DNA of 64,000 nt, from positions 434,001 through 498,000 of the forward strand of contig JACGCN010000018.1 of the NCBI GenBank assembly GCA_014905825.1. The letters run 5' to 3'. The notes under the pieces are model-generated. The model made no database searches and had not been told where the DNA came from. It saw nothing but the letters and a program-made list of their open reading frames with translations. Shown one piece after another: positions 44,079 to 55,479 of this stretch (positions are counted from its first letter, which is position 1; each line of letters opens with the position of its first letter). This DNA is from Lyophyllum atratum (taxonomy: Eukaryota > Basidiomycota > Agaricomycetes > Agaricales > Lyophyllaceae). A program made the translations under genes and the position numbers.

Positions 44079-44414
44079 TGTTAGAACAGGCAAGCGCAGG
44101 GATGTCAGGTTAGACATTTAGCTGAAGTCCGAAGTTAAGTAGTTTATGGAGGAACTGACTGATCTACTCACCTGAAGTCTGAAGAGAAACTGGGGACTTC
44201 AGGTCGATCCAATCTACTATGAATACTGTGCACAAGAAGGCTGTGTGCACTGGATAGATGGTAGCTAAGGAAACTGATCTGGACAACAGGCAGTGTAGTA
44301 AGTCACCATCAAGATGGTGATGCAACGAACACAGCCTGCAACACAGGAATGCTGTACAGTAACAACCATCAAGATGGTTGATGAGATTAGATAGCCCAGA
44401 GAGCGTTTCTAACA
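44079..44414 (-). repeat. Copia LTR, left (3' LTR)
   Basis: 336 bp, shorter than the right LTR by small deletions (for example GATGGTTGATGAGATTAG lacks the GGGAGATAGGTTGGGAAC block). It contains the two short palindromes CACCATCAAGATGGTG and AACCATCAAGATGGTT. Confidence 0.9.
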
Positions 44415-44440
44415 CTCCCCCCTGAACAAGCATATCTTCC

Positions 44441-47233
44441 CTAGTCAACGATCTCCCAAGTGCCATTGCCAACCAACCAAGGATGTCATTTCGGCATTAG
44501 CAGCATCTCTCCATTTCTCTGCATCCGGTGCCTTCATTGCCTGCTTGTATGTGCGCGGATCTGAGCTAGAAGCCATTCCCACAAACTGCACATCTTCGAA
44601 ATGCTCATCCTCTGGCGCTTCCGGCTCATCCTCGTCACTACTATCAGGGATAGCAGGTGGAGGATTTCGTGCAACAACCCACCAGTTGCCAGGAGGCTTA
44701 ACAGTGCGTTTCTCACGGCGTTGTGCAAGAGGCGGCGACACTGGTGCAGGAGGTGGTGTTGCAAGTGCAGGAAGCGGTGTTGGATTGCGAGCTGGTGGCG
44801 TTTCAGGTTCAGGTGAATGCTCGTGATGCTGGGCAGGTGCAGGAGGCGGAGGCGGCGTGATAGGACGATTTTCAGGTGCAGGAGGTGCTGGAGGCAATTG
44901 ATGAAGCAAAATGTCTCCCCCCCCATCATCGAGTGCAGGTAGTTGAACTGCATCCTCAATGGGAGAAGAGTGCTCATGGCGGATATGGAGATCTACAGGG
45001 GCATAGGCGGAGGTGGAGGTGGAGGTCTAGTGGTGACAGACAGTCCGGGGAAATAGTGCTCATCAAACTCTGCTCTCTCTGAGATGATCGTCTTTTTGGT
45101 TTGTGGATTGTATGTAAAACAACCAGCCCTTGTATCCAGGCGGATAACCAATGAAGACGCATCTCTGCATGTGAGGTTCAAGGGATTTGCGCTTATCCCT
45201 TTGCACATAGACATATGCAAGAGATCCCCAAACTCGAAGATGGCTAACATCTGGTTTGCGCTTATGCCAGCCTTGATAAGGCGTAATTGGCTGAGGCGCA
45301 GTAGGGAGACGGTTTAAAACATGTATCTGAGTGCCTAGACACCATTCCCAAAATGACGGGGGCAAGCCAGATTCATTAAGCATCGCAGTAATGTCATCAG
45401 CCAGAGTCCCGTCGGTGCGTTCTGCAACACCATTCTGCTGGGGACGATTGCGCGTGGTATGGCGACGCTGAATGCCACATTCATTGGTAAATTTAATGAA
45501 TGCATTTGACATGTATTCCCCACCCTTATCCTCTTGAAGCGCTAAGATTTTCGCATCGAAATGGTTCTCTGCGTACGCTTTGAAGGTCTGGAATGCAACC
45601 AATGTGTCGCTTTTTCGCCTAAGACCCATCGCAGCTTTAAAGCTGGTGCAGTCATCAATGAATGTAACCCAGTAACGGCTGCCTTGCTGTGAGGTAACTG
45701 GCAGAGGACCATGGAGGTCACTGTGGATCAATTCAAGTGGCTTAGAAGCACGACTAGATGACGAGGGGAAAGGATTTGAGCGCATTTTGCCAGCCAAGCA
45801 TGGCTCACAAATCGGATCAGGCTTCTGAGACGATTTCAACACAAGCCCAGTCACCAGCTCATCCTTGATCATCTTCTTGACGTGTGTATAATTGTGATGT
45901 GCAAAGCGACGATGGTCAGATCAAGGGGAAGCGTCGAGGTAATGCCTGCAAACTCCGAAATTGGTTCAGTGGATCCATCCAAACATGCAGAGTTGTTGAA
46001 ATTAATGGATGCACAGAACAACTTCTTTCCATCTAAACCGAAATGCATGGCTTTAGAATCAATGTGGATATGATAGCCTTTATTTCGAGTTAAGTATAGA
46101 CAGGATAGAAGGTTGTTTCGGAGTAAGGGGACATGCAAGACTCTGGTAAACTCTATAGCTCTGAGCTCCTTGCCATTGACTATTGGCTTGAAAACTACAG
46201 AACCAACTCCAGCTGAATAAATAAGTGTGTTGTCTGCTAACCTGATTGGAATGCGACAGGGGGTATAGTTGCGAACCCAATTTTGGTGGGGCGTCATGTG
46301 AGTAGTGGCGCCTGTGTCTGCAATCCAATCAAAGTCAGCATGGAGCTGAAGCGGAGTAGAGAGATCAGAATGATCTGGGAGACGAGTACTTGCATTTCCG
46401 GCAAATTCCTCCGGGGTGTCCTTGGCTGCATTAGCCTGTTCTGAGCGCTTTTTCTGGCGTGGCCTTTGTGCATTGTCTTTAGCCTGCTTCTGTGCCCTTT
46501 GGTAAGCAAAGCATTTAGTCACATTATGACCAGGTTTGCCACAGAAGTCACAAATTGCGTTGACTAGGGCTGCAGCCATGGCAATTGTGGAGGCAGAAGT
46601 GTCTGCAGCGCGACGGCGTCGTTGGGTTTCCTCTGTAACAAAGGCTTGCTGAATGGTAGCCTTGTCGAGTTTGTCAAGAAGGAGGAGAGACGAGGTGAAG
46701 TCGGAGAACTCTTCAGGCAGAGATCTAATGAGTGCCATTGAGGCTAGCTCACTGTCCAATTCGTCAATGCTGAAGGAAGCAGGGCGCAAATCCTTGATGC
46801 GACGCAATGCCAGGTCAACTCTGTTCATAAGAGTTTGAAGTGACTCCTCTTCCTCCTTTCTGATGGAGAATAAGTCGTCATAGGCATTAAAACGAGTGCC
46901 AGGGCGCTTTTGCAGATGCACTTTCTCTAGTGCTTTCCACATCTGCACAGAGTCATCAGAGATTCCTTGAAAATGAATCCTCTGGTCAGGCTGGACCATT
47001 AAGTAGATGTGACCAGCTGCCTTCTCTGCTAGCAGTTCCCAGGCATCGACGGCAGCATGGTCCGTGGAGGTGCGGGGTGATGACACAGCAGGCAGAGTAG
47101 ATTTGCCTGAAACGATGCGCCAGAGGCCCTGGGACATCAGCCAGGCTTGCATTTCACCTGACCAGGTGGGATAATTGGTAGCATCGAGTTTGGCAAAGCC
47201 AAGTTTGGTGGTGTTGGAATTGGTTGATGACAT
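44441..47233 (-). pseudogene. Copia gag-pol, frameshifted, lacking reverse transcriptase
   Basis: The ATG at 47231-47233 opens MSSTNSNTTKLGFAKLDATN. Gag follows (YPTWSGEMQAWLMSQGLW, DRALRRIKDL-like helices, CDFCGKPGHNVTKC zinc knuckle). The protease active site is FDWIADTGATTHMTPHQNW. After a frameshift near 45870-45895 the integrase begins with HRRFAHHNYTHVKK and ICEPCLAGK, then SDLHGPLPV, TFIDDCTSF, EDKGGEYMS, NRPQQNGVAERTDG and LPPSFWEWC (Asp, Asp and Glu positions visible). Another frameshift near 45110 leads to the Pro-rich linker. The RT starts with GNGTWEIVD and stops at 44441, directly beside the polypurine tract. The deletion removes RT and RNase H entirely. Confidence 0.88.
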
Positions 47234-47578
47234 GATGGCGCTTTGGGGTGTTTTGAACACTATGAATCAAATGGAATACAACCAAGTTCCAGCAATAATG
47301 AGCTGGCAGGGTTCCAATTTGAGCCTTCAGGAATGTGTGCAGCAGGAAAAGCGAGGTATAGTAAAGGTAGGTATGTAACTGCTGACTTCCCAGTTGTAAC
47401 ACCTCCCAGATCAACGGGGTTACCGCGATATTTCTGAGGTAGGTTATAAGCAACACCCACTAAAGGGTAGAGGCCCAACAGTTGGAAGGCAAAGTAACTA
47501 AAGGGAGCTGCACACACTATAAAGGCAAGTGAGAATCAAAAAATCGAACTAAGCTCTTAGAGCGCGGGGCCCATAACC

Positions 47579-47940
47579 TGTTAGAACAGGCAAGCGCAGG
47601 GATGTCAGGTTAGACAGCTACAAGCTGAAGTCCGAAGTTAGAAACTAGTTTATTGAGGAACTGACTGATCTACTCACCTGAAGTCCGAAGTTAGAAACTG
47701 GGGACTTCAGGTCAATCTAATCTACTATATATACTGTGCACAAGAAGGCTGTGTGCACTGGTTAGATGGTAGCTAAGGAAACTAATCTGGTCAACAGGCA
47801 GTGTAGTAAGTCACCATCAAGATGGTGATGCAACCAACACAGCCTGCAACACAGGAATGCTGTACAGTAACAACCATCAAGATGGTTGATGGGAGATAGG
47901 TTGGGAACGAGATTAGATAGCCCAGAAGGCGTTTCTAACA
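47579..47940 (-). repeat. Copia LTR, right (5' LTR)
   Basis: 362 bp, the fullest LTR of this family in the window, with TG and CA ends and two short palindromes in its central part. Confidence 0.92.
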
Positions 47941-48537
47941 CGAAGAACATATGCCCAGATGCATTAAACGACAACAGGAACAAGAGGAGGCTTGAAGTTG
48001 GACTCGTGACTTGGAGACACGTCGCATGACGCGCAACAGGTCATGTGCTGCCCAAGGTCATGGGAAAGGATGTGAAACCCCGACTAGCTGTAAAACGGGG
48101 CATGTCAGACTGCAGAAACCCACTACGCAAAGTAGTGGGTAAAGGCCTATGTAGCTCATTTCTCCTCATGTTGCCTGCCCATAAAAAAACACTTCAAATG
48201 TGGTGCAGGAATACAAAGCTACCAGAGTTGAAAAAGAGAGTCAATAAACCATCCAAATTTTAAGACACCAGCCACCTCAGCAGACCCCAGCAATGACAGG
48301 CAGAGGCAACCCCAGCAACCTGAAAATGGCAATCACATGCTGAATGGGCACCAGCAACGTAATTTCCTCCGCTGACTTTCCACCACAACCAACAGGTGCT
48401 CGCCACCATTGATACTGGCACCAGAATAAGACTTGACCTTGAAGTGAATAGGGTAGAATGTACCGAAGCAGCTCCTGTATAATGAGGTGGCAACCGTACT
48501 CCGGATCCTCTGAGTCAAGGCCAGCCATCCCTCTCCC
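47941..48537. other. Copia flank with a hairpin; no clear gene
   Basis: A perfect 7 bp stem hairpin CCCACTA-CGCAAAG-TAGTGGG is at 48119-48139. From about 48260 to 48537 the minus strand has frames (HLIIQELLRYILPYSLQG) that may be the tail of the unknown minus-strand gene region to the right, cut by the solo LTR. Confidence 0.4.
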
Positions 48538-48831
48538 TGTTAGAACAGGCAAGCGCAGGGATGTCAGGTTAGACAGCTACAAGCTGAAGTCCAAAGTCAG
48601 AAACTAGTATATTGAGGAACTGACTGATCTACTCACCTGAAGTCCGAAGTTAGAAACTGAGGACTTCAGGTCAATCTAATCTGCTATATATACTGTGCAC
48701 AAGAAGGCTGTATGCACTGGATAGATGGTAGCTAAGGAAACTGATCTGGTCAGCCTACATCACAGGAATGCTGTACAGTAACAACCATCAAGATGGTTGA
48801 TGGGAGGATAGCCCAGAGAGCGTTTCTAATA
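48538..48831. repeat. Solo copia LTR with CTCCC target duplication
   Basis: It begins TGTTAGAACAGGCAAGCGCA and ends GCGTTTCTAATA (terminal CA changed to TA). The 5 bp CTCCC is present on both sides (48533-48537 and 48832-48836). It is 294 bp, shortened internally relative to 47579-47940. Confidence 0.87.
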
Positions 48832-50018
48832 CTCCCTTGTATATACTGAAGGATGCCTTGGACGGAAACGTTCATCGCCATCGTTTCGGTGAAGCTTGTT
48901 GCTTGGGGCTGGGTGTGACCTGACTGGGATAGCAAGTCGGCTTGGTGGTCCTCTAGGGTTTAAATGTGGTTCCCGACGACTGGAAAAGTCTGTTCTGGGA
49001 AGGCCATGAGGGCACCCCATACAGTGGGCTGGCCCAAGCAGGCCTCTAGCTGGATTGCCAGCTCTTGTTGGTTGCATGGATGGACAAAATGTATTGGCAG
49101 GGTGGGCAAGGTACCTAGGGGGTCAGTGTGGAGGCCGGTTTGACGGTTTGACGGTCCAGGCTGGTGTTGGTTTGGCCATGGCTGAGAGGCACCTTCCTGG
49201 TGGGACTTAAGGAACACTTGCTGTTCTGGGTCATGGGCTTCGTCCAAGCCATCCTGAATGAGCCGGTTGTTATCTATTCCCTGCAAATCAGGGTCCAGGA
49301 AGGTGAAGTGCTGCTGGGTGGCAGAAACTGGGGTAGGAGCCTTTGGTGCTGGCTGGTGGGGAACTGCTGACCAGGGAGGAACTGCTGGACCGGGTTGAAG
49401 TGCTGGCCAAGGGGTCTAGGACGTACGGGGCATAGAAGAAATCATCAAAGAAAGCCGGAGCGGAGACCTCCTCCTCCGAGTCTTGGCCCTGCTCCCTCCC
49501 CTTCCCCTCTCCCATGTCCCTCTCCACCTCCTGCCATTGTAGCTCAATGGAGTTGGCCCATGAGTCATACACCTGGCTCTGGTCTGAATGGCATCAAAAT
49601 GGTCGAGATGAGATGAGATAGAATGGAGCATTGACTTGCTGGGGGCTTCCGAGTCTGTAGATGGGGGCAGGGTAGCTTGGTCCTGAAATGGAAGCTCACT
49701 AGTTTCCATGGAGGAAAGGTCAGCCTGGTCCAGCCAAAAGCTTACAATTCTGGAACTCAATGTGCATCAGGTGTGGGCTGGGGTTGAGACGGTGGCCCAG
49801 CGGCCTCGGGGTAGTGTTTTTGTCTGCTGCACAAAAGTCAACGACAGGAATATGAGGAGCGCAGGCTGCTGGCCGGGCTGGTAGGGCCTCATGTCAAGGT
49901 CAATCTTGTCTCTTTGCGAACACCTGCACATCAGCTGGGGGAAGTCCAGGCTGTGGTCCTGGGCCCAGGCCACTGCCTTTTGTCTTACTACTTCCCATGC
50001 GCTAGGTGGATATAACAT
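48832..50018 (-). pseudogene. Unidentified minus-strand coding remnants
   Basis: Frames from MLYPPSAWEVVRQKAVAWAQ (50018) through a Ser/Glu-rich part (DSEEEVSAPAFFDDFFYAPY near 49430) to DPEQQVFLKSHQEG (near 49200) all lie on the minus strand and have a coding look, but stops and frame changes separate them and no intron set is compelling. It could be a decayed multi-exon gene that continued to about 48260 before the solo LTR arrived. The function is unknown. Confidence 0.35.
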
Positions 50019-50415
50019 GCTCGAGGCGATTTGGAGTTACAGAGGCATGTATGTATGTATCAAGAGTCGGTACACATGCTACACCACCAGGAATCCCAGA
50101 TCATCACAGATGAATCCGAGTCCGTCATTCTCACTGTATCTACGAGCTACTCTAGCACATCGTTCATGTCAGAGGCAAGTTTAGCGTGACTTGTAATGGT
50201 CTGGGTTCAGGCACATAAGAGAAAAGGTATGAGGACACTGGAAGTAACTGGGGTAAAACTCAAGGATTATGGGGTCAATCTCCGTGATGTGCTTGATCAC
50301 ATCATAACGGCGCTTAAGTGCCATCTCGAACAATGTGTATCATGTATTGATCAAACTATCCAGGATTGCCAAGTATTAAGACAGATTTGGTCTCAGTGCA
50401 GGTGGATTTGCAGCC
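50019..50415. other. Spacer between divergent unknown genes
   Basis: 397 bp with no gene seen. A short ATGT repeat (GTATGTATGTATC) is near 50047. Confidence 0.4.
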
Positions 50416-51125
50416 ATGCCTCCAGCCTCCAAAACACAAGTCAAAAAAAGTAGATCTGGTGACCGTGACGAGTCGTGCCACGAGATATCCACTTGCATGC
50501 TGGCTATGATTAGTAAGTTTGGCCTCTTCCTTCATCACTCTCCTGTTAAATGATCTTTGCAGACTCCTACTTGGGCACGTCCAGGCAGCGGATGAAATGG
50601 ATGACATTGGGCAACGACCTTGTCAGCCATCAGGCAAGGATCATGAACTGGCCACTGAGTATGCCACTCCCGATGCTGCGACAATTTCCTCAAAAAATTC
50701 ACTCTAACATAGCTGTGCAACTCGCGAAGTATTTCCGCGAGGATCCAAGGGCTGGTCCCAAGGTACGTTGTAATCATTTTCATGTCTGTTCTCTCAATAA
50801 CAAATAATTTAGAAGAACAAGACCATAAAACTGGGGGTCAGAAGTGGTATGAATGTTTTTCTATCATTGCTGTCAGACTTGAATGACCTTGGCATTCGCA
50901 GATAAACTTCAACTTCGTGAGGGTTCCGAAGAGTACATACGGATTGCTCTCGGGTTCGACCAAGATGATCCCATCATCACCCACATCATCCACGCACATC
51001 GGGACAATACACTATTGTCCTGGTCAATTGTTGGAGCTGATATTGACAGTAGTCATTATGATCCTGACAATAGTGTAACAAATGGTATTGCAGAAAGTCG
51101 TACAGTGGATAAGGCCCCAAGTTAG
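50416..51125 (+). CDS. Intact four-exon gene, 184 aa, function unknown
   Basis: By eye the exons 50416-50512, 50563-50762, 50813-50846 and 50902-51125 join with GT-AG introns of 50, 50 and 55 bp and keep one frame to the TAG at 51123-51125 (555 nt). The protein starts MPPASKTQVKKSRSGDRDES, then QRMKWMTLGNDLVSHQARIM, NWPLSMPLPMLRQFPQKI, AVQLAKYFREDPRAGPKKNK, LREGSEEYIRIALGFDQDD and SWSIVGADIDSSHYDPDNS. There is no signal peptide or membrane segment, and it is basic at the N-terminus. I do not recognise the family. It is the only apparently undamaged unknown gene in the surrounding decayed DNA and is divergent to the broken minus-strand region. Confidence 0.6.
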
Positions 51126-51164
51126 GTTGGAAATGTCAGCGGTGTCTGTACGCAGATGGTTTCA

Positions 51165-51330
51165 TTTCGAAATAGAAGATATAGCAGGACATATATTTTG
51201 CAATGCTCTCACACATTCTCTCAAAATAGAAGATATCACAACACGTGTACTTGTAGCGGCTGAAATAGAAGATATCACAACCGTATATGCAGCAGCTGTA
51301 TCTGGTGGTTCCATTTTGAAATAGAAACCT
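51165..51330. repeat. Irregular short direct repeats AAATAGAAGATATCAC
   Basis: The motif GAAATAGAAGATAT(A/C)(A/G) occurs near 51169, 51226 and 51263, with a partial GAAATAGAAACC near 51319. It resembles a small decayed tandem repeat; the intervening text differs. Confidence 0.5.
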
Positions 51331-51339
51331 AACATTATA

Positions 51340-52077
51340 CATATTATGTAGCGTACCACAATGGAGAAGGGCAGGAGCCTGGAAAAAAACTTTTTTTTTG
51401 GGAATAAGGACCCCGGAGACCCTGTGACACTCATTACTGTATTTATTTGCATGTCAGTAGATGGCAGTAGCCTGGCAATTGTCAATTTGCAAGAACCAAT
51501 AGCGGTGGACAATTGCGCATGGCAATTGCCAATTTGCCAACAGCGACACTGGACAAATGACAGGTGACTATTGCACCACTATTGTTAGTGGAGTTTTACC
51601 CCCCACAAATATGTTACTATGAGTAAGAGGTTCTGGGGTAACTTAAGTGCATATGGCTGGACAAGAATAAGAATGAGGCATACCTATCCAAGGAGCATGC
51701 TGTTGGAGATCGTGTCGTTCTCGAGGAAATCGGCATATTTCTGGTTTATTTACATGTATTTACTTCAGACATTCTTGGCTGAAAACCACGACAATCTCAC
51801 CAGATATCTCCTTTCTCGAGCATGCGAGACTGTATCTCAACACATGCCTTTACAACATTTGTTGCAGCACAATCATGGCGAACGACAAGTCGGATGCCCG
51901 AGAATTCTACTTCCTCTGGGTCACATCTTTTCTTTGTCCTCTGCGTCTATCTCAGCCATTGAAAAAGCCGCCCGTTGATGTGTCATATGCAACGGCATGA
52001 GTAAAACCTTGCAAAGCCAGCCAAAAACCTCCTATACATTGTTTTGTGTTCACAGAAACATATTTCATTAAAAAACA
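51340..52077. other. Stretch without a recognisable gene
   Basis: Only short frames. CAATTGCCAATTTGCCAA-like repeats lie near 51470-51540 (GGCAATTG, GACAATTG, GGCAATTG). No element ends were paired. Confidence 0.35.
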
Positions 52078-53560
52078 TTGCCAGCTCTACTTCTTTGCAT
52101 CTTCGCTCTTTGCTCTTTGGCACAGTCCTTCAGGTCAAGTATGAGTACTACCTATCTCTTTGTCTTCTTTAATGCCCATGACAAGAAAGAGCAACAATGG
52201 TCGGATGAGGACCATTCCCAGTGGATGGGCAACAGTAAGTTACATTCAAACAACCATATTCCAGGTGATGCACTCCCAAAAAAAAATTATTTGAAGCTTT
52301 GCACAACGTTGCACGCCCTCCCCAGCAAGGGAGGAGGAGCCAATGTCAGAGTGGAGAGTCAACATACTTTTCTTGGACCACCTGGTTGCTACCCGGCATG
52401 AGACCCAAACGGAAGGGGCTGCAAATCAGGACCCAGACGTCTGTGACCTTGAGTCCATCTTTCTCGTCACAAATGGAATGCCGTTCTGAGGAGTCCACCA
52501 TTGGCAAGCAAGAACTGTAAGCCAATCATGTTCTCTATACTTACTGATTGCCGAATAGTCTATAAGGAGAATGAAGCACTCCATAGCCCAGGTCAGCGAT
52601 GCTGAACAGGAGGAGGCTGCTTCAAGGCCATGCAAGCAATGTAGAAGGTGCAAGAGGCTTAGAGACCCAGGGCGGCTCGTAGGTAATGTTCTTCCATCAA
52701 ATAGTCTAGATGCCGTGCAGCTGAGGATTTTGAAGACGGGATGGCAGGGCAATGACTACAGGAAGACTCTGGATGGATCACAGTTGAAGGAATGGCAGGA
52801 GGAGAGGATTGAGAAGAGGTTGAGAGAGTTCATGCCCGTTCCTTATGTTGGATAAGCTGAGCTTCAGCATTGCATACCTTTTGCTGAAGCTCACGGCAGG
52901 AAGACAAGGATCCCAGACGAAGACCGCCATGTGCTGATCATCCGCATTCAGGCTTTGCTGGACAAGTGTGAATAGCAAATGGAAGATTTTGCGCAGGAGG
53001 TGGAGGCTGCCAGGAAAGGCTTTTTGGTGGAGAAAATGGCGAAGAATGCCTGTGGGCCCCACTTTTTTCCAATTCTAGATCATGATTGACAAATAAAACC
53101 AGTCTGTCTTCCCAATGTCATGCTTTGTGCTCACCCAAATGGTTCTCTTTGTTTTCTGCAGGAGCCTCCGTTGAGTGAATTCCATTGCAAGAATGAAAGA
53201 GCAATTGAACAGCTTATGCACAATGGTGGCACATTCACCCTAATAAAGCGAGCGGCCTTCTATGCTGGGTGCAGGTTCTGCTCCTGATGCATTCCTAGCA
53301 AAATGATGGAAAAACATGTTGGAGCATGAGTTTCCAAGGATTGCCAAAAGGTTTTGCGAGAGCGAGAAGATATTAAAGCAGAATTATGGGGTGAAAAGAA
53401 TGTTTAATCCATTTTGGAGCTTCACTCTATTATACTCATGGACGGTCGACCAATTTACCGCACTGACTGGGAGTTCTAGAAACCCTCATAGAGGCGAGTC
53501 ACCCTACTACACCTACGAGAGGAGGAGCCTACGGTAAGCTGCGCATCTTACTACATAAAA
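52078..53560 (+). pseudogene. Decayed multi-exon gene, function unknown
   Basis: Plus-strand pieces with a coding look: STTYLFVFFNAHDKKEQQW (about 52148), GGGANVRVESQHTFLGPPGC (about 52335), SRPCKQCRRCKRLRDPGRL (about 52622, a Cys-rich basic segment), GSQLKEWQEERIEKRLREFM (about 52780), DRHVLIIRIQALLDKCE (about 52921) and NERAIEQLMHNGGTFTLIKR (about 53192). A TGA or TAG separates most of them even when plausible introns are allowed. No known domain is recognised. Confidence 0.35.
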
Positions 53561-53866
53561 ATAATAACCAGTACTAGCTTCCGTCGCTAATTTATATCTG
53601 GCATCTTTGATAGCTGCAATGATATGCAACACATCGCAAGTGCCGCAAGTGGGCTACAGCGGCAATAGTGATGGTGGTAGGTCATCCAAGTTTTTACAGT
53701 AGTTATCTCTGGCATCTAACTTCCTGCTGCGTCTTAGAGGTGATCTTTCAAAGATTGAGGAGAGGTGGGCCGGGTATGTCCAATCGAAAGCTATACATGG
53801 GAGCGCTTACTTACTATACAAATTGGGTAGTCCTGGTACAGCCGTGGCCAAACACAGCCACCTCTC

Positions 53867-55025
53867 ATGGCCATAGTACCTCCGACTCGTCCAAAGTACC
53901 CGACATCCCCGCTGACACCCAGCTGGGAGGTCGAACATACCTGCTGGCCCCAGCGGTCTCGAGTGATCATGTGAACTCTGGATTTCCAGATCGCCAGAGC
54001 TCCACATCGCCGCTTCCATGGGCCCCTGCCGCCCAAGTTCCCGCCAAGGCATCGAACCTTGATGAAATTATACGTGGTATCTATGATATCATCAAAACAC
54101 CTCCTCGGACTGCAGCGAGTCTGCTCGAGACATCTTATGGTGCCAAGTTCGGGGAAGAAATAAAGGGCCTACAAGATCTTGGCATTTTTGACAGTGGACC
54201 GCCTCCATCCACCTCCAACATTGCACCACAGGAGGTGGGCCATTGGTCCCTCCCTATCGCCATGGAAGCACCATACGACATCTTCACCTTCTCTCATAAT
54301 GCTCCCCAAACCGTCGACAATGGAGTCGCCACCCTGCCACCACACCTCAATGATGATCTAAGACACACAGGGGCAAATTTCATTGTGGGCACCACCCCAT
54401 ACTGTCTGTCGACCGCAGCACCCATGGTCGACAAGAATCAGTTTAGTGTATACAGAGGCAACTCCTTACACCCAACCCGTCCGGGTTCAATTTTTCGGCG
54501 CACCAGCAGCCCGCTATAAGGGCTTCTTTGATGAGCGAAGACTGGCCCGTTTGGATCAATGTCGCATTTGCCATTCAGCACAAGAACATCCTCGCGACGG
54601 TCGACTCTGAAAATCTACCAGAGCACCCTCTGTTAATCAGTCATGAATATAATTTGGTAGGTGCTCCCTGTCGGATCTCTGAAAACCCCAACCCCACAGA
54701 CTTGGAGAATGTTCCCAGCCTGAGCTTTCACTGGAACTTCTTCGAGGAGCAAGACCATCCTCAGCCAGAAGGCCCCTCTCCGCAGAACATCCAACTCCTA
54801 CAGGAGGAGCTCGAACGACTGCAGAAGTTACGGAATTCGATTCATGGAGCCATCAATGCCTATGGCCTGTTACAGTACCCCTTTAACACCACCTATCCCC
54901 CAATACAGGAGGATAGGTTGGACGCCACGCTGCCCCATGACTGGGGCGCTCGCATGTTCCAGCCCGAGATCCAAGCGGACCGGGCCAACAGAAAAGCCAA
55001 CTCTTCTGAATCGGACAGGCCGTAA
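53867..55025 (+). CDS. Hypothetical protein, disordered then helical; exon structure uncertain
   Basis: An acceptor before 53841 opens a frame with Ser/Pro-rich text (STSDSSKVPDIPADTQLGGR), then a helical block (SNLDEIIRGIYDIIKTPPRT), continuing to 54519. A second frame (54528-55025) reads EDWPVWINVAFAIQHKNILA, NVPSLSFHWNFFEEQD, a helix-prone stretch (QLLQEELERLQKLRNSIHGA) and YPPIQEDRLDATLPHDWGA. The two are probably exons of one gene or are joined by a frameshift near 54490-54530. I do not recognise the family and cannot fix start or end; frames downstream to about 55480 may also belong to it. Confidence 0.4.
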
Positions 55026-55479
55026 AACAGCCCTCTACGCGTCCAGATTGTGCGATTTCGCTACAATGGACGGCGTGTGGATGAAATGCTGTAGCTTTAG
55101 GACCAGGTAGAGTTGACGAGGCAAGACCCGTGCTCGTCGCATGCATCAACAGCTGGTGCAAGCCATCTGGTATGTCCCAATCACTCCATACTCATCGAGA
55201 CTGATCACATCTTTTCTCTCCAGGCACTCCGGCAACCATATCGCCATTGATGCTATAAATGAGGCAGGTGACAAACAAGGTGTTATTCTTGTGCCATGGT
55301 ACACATTGGAAGCTGTCTTGGAGGACTTCAGAATCCCATTGCGTAGGGCATGTGGGATAGCACAATGGACAATGTTACTAAAAATTTTACATGTACATAT
55401 CATATCTAACCATATCACAGTCGCTACTACTACTTATCACAATCACTACCACTGGAACGCATCTTCAAACACGAAGTAG

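Larger units (their letters stand above)
44079..47940 (-). mobile_element. Ty1/copia retrotransposon, RT-deleted, minus strand
   Basis: LTRs are at 44079-44414 (3' LTR for the element) and 47579-47940 (5' LTR), both TGTTAGAACAGGCAAGCGCAGG...TTCTAACA. A polypurine tract (reversed: TTCAGGGGGGAGTG) lies inside the 3' LTR edge at 44415-44428, and GGTTATGGGCCCCGCG is the sequence next to the 5' LTR. Flanks (AGATA left, CGAAG right) do not match, so the ends may come from recombination. Gag-pol is truncated: protease and integrase are present, but reverse transcriptase and RNase H are missing. Confidence 0.9.

Noticed and set aside
48960..49286. Stand-alone gene of 108 codons
   Set aside because: Frame text continues into neighbouring frames with stops between; kept only as part of a decayed region.
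51165..51330. Possible CRISPR-like array
   Set aside because: Repeats are few, unequal in spacing and diverged, and the DNA is eukaryotic.
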